In this document: piece after piece, positions 1-6,761 of the stretch
Layout of the letters: every line of letters begins with the position of its first letter
How positions within the stretch are numbered: the stretch's first letter is position 1
From: Pirellulales bacterium
Lineage (GTDB): Bacteria; Planctomycetota; Planctomycetia; Pirellulales; DATAWG01
Assembly: GCA_036267355.1 (NCBI GenBank)
Contig: DATAWG010000053.1
Location: 1-64,000 of the forward strand
Length of the DNA: 64,000 nt
Direction: 5' to 3'
The notes under the pieces: model-generated
Seen by the model: the letters and a program-made list of their open reading frames with translations, nothing else
Told to the model about the DNA's origin: nothing
Database searches by the model: none
Position numbers and translations under genes: made by a program

Positions 1-680
1 CAGGCCTTCAACGCGTCGCTGAAGGACTTCGCAATTCGGGCACGGCTTGTCGGCGGGCTGCGTCATAGCGCCGCCAACTTACCCGATCACCTACAAAACC
101 TCGAATACCGATTTACCCAAAAATCCGTGAACGCTTACCTAAAACGCTGGCTCGACACAAAGCTCAAACCGAACTACGTCGGCTTGGCTACAATCGATCT
201 GGGCGGTAGCGGCCACTTTGTAAAGGAATACGCAATGCAGGCACGCGATCACCTCGCCGCGGCCTCGCTTACCGGGACGATCGGCGTGATCGGCCTGCTT
301 GATTTTTACGGATGCCCGACGGCCGCCCTTGATGCTCGACTCATGGAGAAGGAAGTCGATGACAAGCGATTTCGCATGTTTTACGCGGTGCATGAATCGG
401 AGGCTTGGTTGCTCAGCCAACCGGAGATAATGCCGTGGGCGATTAGCGATGCACTGCCCAATGGAAGATCGCGATTCCGGAAGCAGTAAACACCAACACG
501 CCGCCCTCCAAGCTGCTGAATGAACTCTACCGCCGCTACGGCAAGGCCGCCTATCGAAAGGCCATCGACGGCCGGAAACTGTTTGCAAAACTCGATCCTG
601 AAATTGCCCGCGACAAGTGCCCGAAGCTGCGTGAAATGCTCGATGTGATGCTGGACATGGCAAAAGCGGCCGGCCTATAG
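1..680 (+). pseudogene. DUF4276-family protein, 5' cut by window edge, frameshifted
   Basis: The reading frame is open from base 1, so the true start lies outside the window. Frame 1 runs to a stop at 487-489. The rest of the family-like C-terminus is in another frame from about 462 to the stop at 678-680 (it reads NTPPSKLLNELYRRYGK, then a DGRKLFAKLDPE segment and CPKLREMLD). The LLDFYGCP, HESEAWLLS, PSKLL and CP-x-LREML blocks match my memory of DUF4276, a TOPRIM-like family often found beside AAA ATPases. The frame change falls between about 455 and 470. It could be a real decay event or a sequencing error. No partner gene is visible because the window starts here. Family call fairly sure; function unknown. 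Confidence 0.62.
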
Positions 681-717
681 GCGGGGTCTCTGAATCGCAC
701 CGATTTGGGTGAACCAT

Positions 718-1614
718 ATGTCCACCGTTGAAAAATACTTGCGGCCGGAGGTTATTCGGCAAATTTCGCGGCTGGATTTGCGCGCGCAGTTTATCGTCAA
801 GGGATTCTTGCAGGGGATGCATGCCAGCCCGTTTCATGGGTTTTCGGTCGAGTTCAGCGAGCATCGCAAATACACCGCCGGCGACGATCCGCAGGATATC
901 GATTGGCTCGTCTACGCCAAAACCGACAAGTACTACATCAAAAAATTCGAGGCCGAAACCAATATCACCGGCTATCTGGTGATGGACCTCAGCAGCTCGA
1001 TGGGCTACACGTATCGGCAAGAATTGACCAAATTCGAATACGGCATCTGCCTCGCCGCGGCGCTGTGCTACCTGATGGTCCACCAGCAAGACCCGGTGGG
1101 CCTGATCACGTTCGATGAAAAAATCCGCCAAAGCCTTCCCGCGCGATCGAAGCGCACGCAGATCGGGCACATTCTCTCGCTGCTGGCCAACCTGAAGCCG
1201 ACCGGCAAAACCGACATTGCCCGCAGCCTGCACCAGATCACAGCCATGCTGAAGCACCGCAGCTTGGTGATGCTGTTTAGCGATTTGCTGGCGGAGCCGG
1301 AGGCGGTGTTGCAATCGCTGCGGCGGCTGCGGCACGGTGGGCACGACGTGATCCTGTTTCACATCCTCGACGAAGCGGAAGTGCGGTTCCCCTTCGACGG
1401 CACCGTGGAATTCGAAGACCCGGAAACGCACGACAAGATTCAGGTCGACGCGAGCCATTTTCAAGCCGACTACGTCAGCGAGGTGCGCAAATTCTGCGAT
1501 CACTTCCGCCGCCAGTGCTTCCAGAGCGGCATCGACTACGTCGGCCTCGACACCAGCATGCAGTTCGACAAGGCGCTGGCGGAATATTTGATCAGCCGGC
1601 GGGCGAGGGGGTAG
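718..1614 (+). CDS. DUF58 domain protein
   Basis: This 298-residue cytoplasmic protein belongs to the DUF58 family, which carries a von Willebrand A-like fold and usually travels with MoxR ATPases and BatA-type membrane proteins. The family signature R-x-Y-x3-GDD-x3-IDW is at residues 50-63, and a metal-site-like D-x-S-x-S (VMDLSSSM) begins at D90. I chose the ATG at 718 because it gives the usual MSTVEKYLRP start; a GTG at 709 would add only three residues. No MoxR gene is seen upstream, where a decayed DUF4276 gene sits. A 241-bp repeat-rich gap separates it from the next gene, so co-transcription is plausible but unproven. The role is probably in assembling or regulating a membrane complex. 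Confidence 0.9.
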   Translation: MSTVEKYLRPEVIRQISRLDLRAQFIVKGFLQGMHASPFHGFSVEFSEHRKYTAGDDPQDIDWLVYAKTDKYYIKKFEAETNITGYLVMDLSSSMGYTYRQELTKFEYGICLAAALCYLMVHQQDPVGLITFDEKIRQSLPARSKRTQIGHILSLLANLKPTGKTDIARSLHQITAMLKHRSLVMLFSDLLAEPEAVLQSLRRLRHGGHDVILFHILDEAEVRFPFDGTVEFEDPETHDKIQVDASHFQADYVSEVRKFCDHFRRQCFQSGIDYVGLDTSMQFDKALAEYLISRRARG

Positions 1615-1622
1615 CGGAGGAT

Positions 1623-1846
1623 GGGTGAGGGTGAGGGTGAGGGGACGGGGCAGACGCGCGAAACCGCAAGCGAGCCTCATAATTGCTTTTGATATTGGAG
1701 CTCGCTTGCGGTTTCGCGCGTCGCGCGGCAAGCTCACGCTAACTCCCTTGCTAGCGCGGCGGGCTCCTGCGGTTCGATTTGCGTACAATAGTAAGATCGC
1801 CAATCCCTGACCCCCACCCCGCCCCCCTCACCCTCACCCCTCACCC
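1623..1846. repeat. Inverted G-run/C-run arms around a palindrome
   Basis: The + strand at 1623-1644 reads as four G-runs separated by TGA, a perfect G-quadruplex pattern. The mirror tract at 1822-1846 has four C-runs separated by TCA, so the - strand has the same potential. They enclose a 23-bp perfect palindrome (1653-1722) and an arm of the GCTAGCAAGG-type repeat (about 1739-1772). The right tract ends 9 bases before the next start codon, which has no visible Shine-Dalgarno sequence. There is no gene in this 241-bp gap. Confidence 0.7.
1653..1722. repeat. Palindromic repeat family A, copy 1
   Basis: Two 23-bp arms (1653-1675 and 1700-1722) are perfect reverse complements with a 24-nt loop. 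The core is GCGAAACCGCAAGCG. The same element occurs at 29261-29330 and 55115-55177 with nearly the same loop length, so this is a dispersed family and not a chance hairpin. Confidence 0.9.
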
Positions 1847-1855
1847 TTCCTCGGC

Positions 1856-4168
1856 ATGGCTTTGAGTTTCTTAACACCTGCGATGCTGATCGGCGCCGCG
1901 CTTGTGGCGGTGCCGATCGTGTTGCATTTGGTGATGCGGCAGGTGCCGAAGCATTTGCTGTTTCCGGCCATGCGGTTCATCGTGCGCCGCCAACAGGCCA
2001 ATCGGCGGCGGTTGCAACTGCGGCATTTGCTGTTGCTGCTGTTGCGGGCTGGCGCGATCGCAATGTTGGCCCTGGCGTTGGCCCGGCCGAGCCTGAAAGC
2101 CAAAGGGGCGCTTGGTAGCCAGGAAGCGCCAGTCGCTGCCGCACTCGTCTTCGACACATCGCCGCGAATGGCCTATCGCGAAGATAACCAGACTCGGCTC
2201 GAGGTGGCCCAAGCCACGGCCCATTGGCTGTTGGGGCAATTGCCCGCCGAAAGCGAAGTGGCCGTGCTCGAATCGGAGCAGCCGGCGGGCGATTTCGCCG
2301 TCGATTTGGGGGCCGCCGAACAGCGGATTCGGCAACTCAAGCCGGCCGCAACCGCCACGTCCCTGCCGGAATCGATCGAAAAAGCGCTGCCGATGCTGCG
2401 CAAGAAAGAGCAGCAGCGGAAAGAAATCTACCTGTTCACCGATCTTTCACGAAGCGCATGGCCGACCGACGTTTCCGGGCGGCTCAAGGCACTTTTGGAC
2501 GACGCCAGCGATGTCGCGATCTATCTGATCGACGTGGGAGTGAAAGAGCCGCACGATTTTTCGCTGGGGGACATGCGCGTCAGCCCCGAGGTGTTTGCCA
2601 AAAATGGGCAGGTGCAAATCGAAAGCGAAGCGGTGCGCACCGGGCCCGAGGAAGATCGGGGCGTGGCGATCTATGTCATCGACTCGAAGGGAACGCCGCA
2701 GCTCCGCGGGCAAAAAACGGTCCATTGGCGCCCGGGTGAACCACAGGCGATTGATTTCACCCTCACCGGCGAAGATCTCGGCAGCCACCAAGGCTACATC
2801 CGCATCGAGGGGGAGGATAATCTCCCGGCCGACGACACTCGCTACTTCACATTCGACGTGCGGCCGCCGTTTCGAGTGCTCGTCGCAGCGGCCAAGCCGA
2901 TCGACCAGCGGGCATTATTCTTGACGCAAGCGCTCTCGCCGTCGCTGTTGCTCAAAAACGGCCGGGCACGGTTCGTATGTGAGACGATCGGGTTCGACCA
3001 ATTGCTCGACCGCAATTTGGACAACTACTCGGCCGTTTGCCTACTCGATCCGACGCCGCTCGATCCGGCGGTGTGGCAGCAGTTGACCGGCTACGTCAAG
3101 CAAGGCGGCGGCGTGGCCGTCTGGCTCGGCCGCGATGCGCAGCCGATCGATGCATTCGACAGTCCCGAGGCACTGGCGCTGTTGCCCGCCAGGCCGGTGA
3201 TCCGGCGGCATGCGCCCGATGCGGGGGTGATCCTCGCGCCACGCGATTTGCAACATCCGCTGTTGGCGGCATTTCGGCCATTGGGCGGAGCCGTGCCGTG
3301 GCAATCGTTTCCGGTTTGGGAATACTGGGGTTTGTCGGAGATCGACAAGAATGCAAATGTCGTGATCGCGTATAGCGATGGCCAGCCCGCGCTTTTGGAG
3401 CGGCCGTTGGACCGCGGCCACGTGTTGATGATGACGACGCCGATCTCGGATGCCGCATCGGATCCGAACGCGTGGAACGAGTTGGCGACCGGCTTCAAAC
3501 CCTGGCCTTTCGTGATGCTCTCGAATGAGTCGCTGCTTTATTTGGCGGGCAGCGGCGAGGAGCGATTGAACTATCTCGTCGGCCAGCGGGCCGCGATTCG
3601 GCTTGAAGACACTCAGACGCAATCGGTGTTCGCGCTGACGACGCCCGATGGCAATGAATCCGCCTCTCTCACCGCCGACCAGATGAACCACGTAGTGAGC
3701 GTGCCGGCGACTTCGACCGCGGGAAACTACCGCATCCGGGCGGGGGGCACGGTCGGCGGCGTCGACCGCGGCTTCAGCGCCAACACGCCGCTGGCCGCTA
3801 CCGATCTCGAGCGGCTGAAGCCCGAAGCGCTCGATGCGCTACTGGGCCCTGGGCGCTATCACCTGAGCCACGGCCGCGAGGAGATCGATCGCAGCATCGC
3901 AGTCGGCCGGGTGGGGCGTGAGCTGTTTCCGCTATTGATCGTTCTGGTGGCGCTCGCCTTGGGCCTGGAGCACCTATTGGCGAATCGTTTCTATCGCCGC
4001 ACAGATCTGCCGCCGCTGCGCAAGTCGCTCGCGACCGAACCCCATAGTGTCGCGGGCGAAGAAGGTTCGGAACCATCGAGTCTGCCAACTGGGGCACCGA
4101 AGGCCGGAAGCATCCCGCCGATTCCATCCGCCCGATCCACCGATCCACCGCCAGTCGTATCCGCCTGA
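1856..4168 (+). CDS. BatA-like membrane protein with degenerate VWA domain
   Basis: This 770-residue protein begins with the two-helix N-terminal domain typical of BatA-like proteins (helices about 8-26 and 57-77). It then has a von Willebrand A-like region whose metal site reads DTSPR at D100, so the second Ser of D-x-S-x-S is replaced by Arg. A glutamine-amidotransferase-like middle part (GGGVAVWLGRD) follows, and a last helix lies around 695-715. It presumably sits in the cytoplasmic membrane with its large domain exposed. The ATG at 1856 is 9 bases after a C-rich tract and lacks an obvious ribosome binding site. It ends 2 bases before the next start codon, so the two are surely one operon. 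Function in the DUF58/MoxR group is not defined. Confidence 0.85.
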   Translation: MALSFLTPAMLIGAALVAVPIVLHLVMRQVPKHLLFPAMRFIVRRQQANRRRLQLRHLLLLLLRAGAIAMLALALARPSLKAKGALGSQEAPVAAALVFDTSPRMAYREDNQTRLEVAQATAHWLLGQLPAESEVAVLESEQPAGDFAVDLGAAEQRIRQLKPAATATSLPESIEKALPMLRKKEQQRKEIYLFTDLSRSAWPTDVSGRLKALLDDASDVAIYLIDVGVKEPHDFSLGDMRVSPEVFAKNGQVQIESEAVRTGPEEDRGVAIYVIDSKGTPQLRGQKTVHWRPGEPQAIDFTLTGEDLGSHQGYIRIEGEDNLPADDTRYFTFDVRPPFRVLVAAAKPIDQRALFLTQALSPSLLLKNGRARFVCETIGFDQLLDRNLDNYSAVCLLDPTPLDPAVWQQLTGYVKQGGGVAVWLGRDAQPIDAFDSPEALALLPARPVIRRHAPDAGVILAPRDLQHPLLAAFRPLGGAVPWQSFPVWEYWGLSEIDKNANVVIAYSDGQPALLERPLDRGHVLMMTTPISDAASDPNAWNELATGFKPWPFVMLSNESLLYLAGSGEERLNYLVGQRAAIRLEDTQTQSVFALTTPDGNESASLTADQMNHVVSVPATSTAGNYRIRAGGTVGGVDRGFSANTPLAATDLERLKPEALDALLGPGRYHLSHGREEIDRSIAVGRVGRELFPLLIVLVALALGLEHLLANRFYRRTDLPPLRKSLATEPHSVAGEEGSEPSSLPTGAPKAGSIPPIPSARSTDPPPVVSA

Positions 4169-4170
4169 CC

Positions 4171-6456
4171 ATGAGCAGCAGTTGGCATTTCAATCCGGTT
4201 GGGAGCTACGAGCTCGTGGTCGCCGTGTGCGCGGTGTTCCTTGCGCTCGCGATTTGGATTGGTCCCGATGTGCGGCGGTTGTCGCGGCGAAAGCGGATGG
4301 CGCTGGTTGGATTGCGGGTCGCGGTGTTTCTCGCGGTGGTGGCCTGCATGCTTCGGCCGACCCACGTGTTCACCGAAATGCGGCACCATCGGGCCACGTT
4401 GATCGTGCTCGTGGATCGCTCGAAGAGCATGTCGATCGCCGACGAGGGGGGCGTAAGCCGTTGGGAGGCGTTGCGAAAAACGATCGCCGATGCGCTGCCC
4501 GACTTCCGAGCGCTCGGCGATGATCTCGACGTGAAATTTTACACCTTCGATTCGGCCATTTCGCAGATCGATATGGGGCCGAATTTCGATCTCGGGGCGA
4601 CGGCCGCGGGGCGCGAAACGGCCATCGGCGCCGCGATGGATGATGCCCTCCGCCGCGAGACGGGCCACCGGCTCGCCGGCATGATCCTGTTCAGCGACGG
4701 GGCACAAAACGCGCTCTATCCGCGCGATGAATCGCCGCAATCGGTGGCCCGGCGAATGGCCGACCTGGGCGTGCCGCTCTATACGATCACTTGCGGCAAG
4801 GAATCGTCGGCGACGTCGCGGCCCGACGTGGCGGTGACGGGGCTCGATGTCAGCCCAAGCGTGTTCGTGAAAAACGAATTGGCGATCCGCGGCACCGTGC
4901 GGATCAATGCCTATGTCAACCGCGACGTGGCCGTGCAAGCACTGTTCGAAACCGTGCCGGGCAAACCGCTTGAGGTCGTCGGCACGACCACCGTTCGCTC
5001 GACGCACGACGGCGAGGAAATCCCCGTCGAATTCAGCTATGTGCCGCAGACCGCCGGCGAGCGCAAAGTGACGCTCCGCGTATTGCCGATGCCCGGCGAA
5101 CAAGACACGACCAACAACGAGCAGAGCAACTTCGTCAAAGTGTTGCCGGGCGGGCTGAACGTGTTCTATCTCGAAGGGGAATTGCGCGTCGAGCAGCGGT
5201 TTTTGCGCAGGGCTCTGGCGTCGTCGCCGGATATCAAAGTCGATTTCCAGTGGATCGACCATCGGCTGCGAAAGGAATGGCCAATCGATTTATCGGACCG
5301 ATTCCAGCCCGGCAAATACGATGTGTACATCATCGGCGATTTGGATTCGGCGGCGTTTCGGCCGCAGGATTTGGCGAGCCTGCGGCAATTGGTCGAACAC
5401 GGCGCCGGCCTGATCATGCTCGGCGGGTTTCACAGTTTTTGGGGAGGCGGCTATCAGGATACGGCCCTGGCCGGAATCTTGCCGCTAGCGGTTACGGCTG
5501 ACGACCGATTGGATCGGCAAAACTTCGACGACAAAATTCGCACCGATCTGCATCTCTTCCCGCAAGATCCGAACGTCGGAATCAAGATGCTCCCCGACAA
5601 GCATTTCGGCGACATTTCGATCATGCGGCTCGGCAGCCGCGACGAGAATCGAGCGATCTGGCAGCGATTGCCTGGGCTCGACGGCGCAAACCTGTTTCAG
5701 CAATTGAAGCCCGCCGCGAAGCCATTGGCCGTCACGCCCGACGGCAAACCGCTCTTGGTTGCGGTGGAACCGGGCGAGGGCCGCGTGTTGGCTTTTGCCG
5801 GCGACTCGACCTGGCGATGGGCAATGGCCGGCTTCGGAAAAGAACACAAGCAATTCTGGCGGCAAGTGATTCTGTGGCTGGCGAAGAAGGAAGACACGGA
5901 GAAATCGGGCGTGTGGATCAAGTTGGTGCAGCGGCAATACACGCCCGGCCGATCGATCGAATTCTCCGTCGGCGCTACCACCCCGCAAGGCGAACCGATC
6001 CGCGACGCCCAATTCGAAGCCAGCGCGGTTTTGCCCGACGGCAATCGCCGGCCGGTACATCTCGCGCGGCAAGGCAACCAGAATATCGGGCAGTTCAAGC
6101 AAACCGATTTGCCGGGCGACTACACGCTGGTGGTAAGCGCAACTGCCGAGGGGGCGGCCATTGGGGAATCGCGAGCCAGGTTTACCGTCTACGATCAAGA
6201 CCTGGAGTTGGAGAATTCCACGCCGCGCCCGACATTGATGGCCAATCTGGCGCTGACCACGAAAGCGGCCGGCGGACGGCCAGTCGTGCCCGAAGAATTG
6301 TCGAAGCTTTGCGACGAACTGCGCCGCAAGCCGCGCGATCTGGAAGTGGCCGTCGAAACGAAACGCACGCCGTGGGATTCGCCCTGGTTTTTCCTGCTCG
6401 TCGTCGGATTGCTCAGCGGTGAGTGGTATCTCAGAAAGAAATGGGGACTAGTGTGA
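4171..6456 (+). CDS. VWA / amidotransferase-like membrane protein
   Basis: This 761-residue protein has two N-terminal helices (about 13-30 and 43-61) and a von Willebrand A domain with an intact metal site DRSKS at D82. Its second half has a glutamine-amidotransferase-like fold (YIIGDLDSAAF and LIMLGGFHSFWGGG), and a final helix lies next to the C-terminus. The intact site contrasts with the altered site in the preceding protein, which suggests a partner pair in which one subunit has lost metal binding. Start 4171 follows the previous stop by 2 bases. It is the last gene of the DUF58-BatA-VWA run. Confidence 0.85.
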   Translation: MSSSWHFNPVGSYELVVAVCAVFLALAIWIGPDVRRLSRRKRMALVGLRVAVFLAVVACMLRPTHVFTEMRHHRATLIVLVDRSKSMSIADEGGVSRWEALRKTIADALPDFRALGDDLDVKFYTFDSAISQIDMGPNFDLGATAAGRETAIGAAMDDALRRETGHRLAGMILFSDGAQNALYPRDESPQSVARRMADLGVPLYTITCGKESSATSRPDVAVTGLDVSPSVFVKNELAIRGTVRINAYVNRDVAVQALFETVPGKPLEVVGTTTVRSTHDGEEIPVEFSYVPQTAGERKVTLRVLPMPGEQDTTNNEQSNFVKVLPGGLNVFYLEGELRVEQRFLRRALASSPDIKVDFQWIDHRLRKEWPIDLSDRFQPGKYDVYIIGDLDSAAFRPQDLASLRQLVEHGAGLIMLGGFHSFWGGGYQDTALAGILPLAVTADDRLDRQNFDDKIRTDLHLFPQDPNVGIKMLPDKHFGDISIMRLGSRDENRAIWQRLPGLDGANLFQQLKPAAKPLAVTPDGKPLLVAVEPGEGRVLAFAGDSTWRWAMAGFGKEHKQFWRQVILWLAKKEDTEKSGVWIKLVQRQYTPGRSIEFSVGATTPQGEPIRDAQFEASAVLPDGNRRPVHLARQGNQNIGQFKQTDLPGDYTLVVSATAEGAAIGESRARFTVYDQDLELENSTPRPTLMANLALTTKAAGGRPVVPEELSKLCDELRRKPRDLEVAVETKRTPWDSPWFFLLVVGLLSGEWYLRKKWGLV

Positions 6457-6761
6457 GCAATGGAGCAGGCATCCTGCGTATGCCGCACGCCTCCGCAGAA
6501 TCGGCACTGTCCCTCAAAAGCACATTCCGTCGCGACCGATCCGGCCAATCGCGAGCGGGCCGAATGGCCTTCCCGAGATTCGCGAGCCCGCACTCCGCGG
6601 TCGATCGGCCGCGCCGCGAATCCGCGCCATCCTGTTTTGTGTTGAAGGGCTAGCTTGTGCGCGCACGCCAGCCTGTCGGTGCTACTAGTCGCAAAGAGCG
6701 CACATTCATACCATAAACAACTATGCGTCGGACCCAATTCCATCATGAGAGGCAACTCTTT
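6457..6761. other. Intergenic gap without a gene
   Basis: About 305 bp with no credible gene. A 17-base string around 6646-6662 (AGGGCTAGCTTGTGCG) recurs with one or two changes at about 36637-36653, so a dispersed repeat may be present. A GAGAGG ribosome-binding-like motif near 6748 precedes the ATG at 6762. Confidence 0.5.

Noticed and set aside
139-1803. Long antisense frame of 554 codons
   Set aside because: It is antisense to the clear DUF58 and DUF4276 frames and runs through a palindrome; such shadows are common in GC-rich DNA.
3991-5262. Antisense frame of 423 codons in the VWA gene
   Set aside because: Overlaps two well-supported sense genes and has no recognisable domain.
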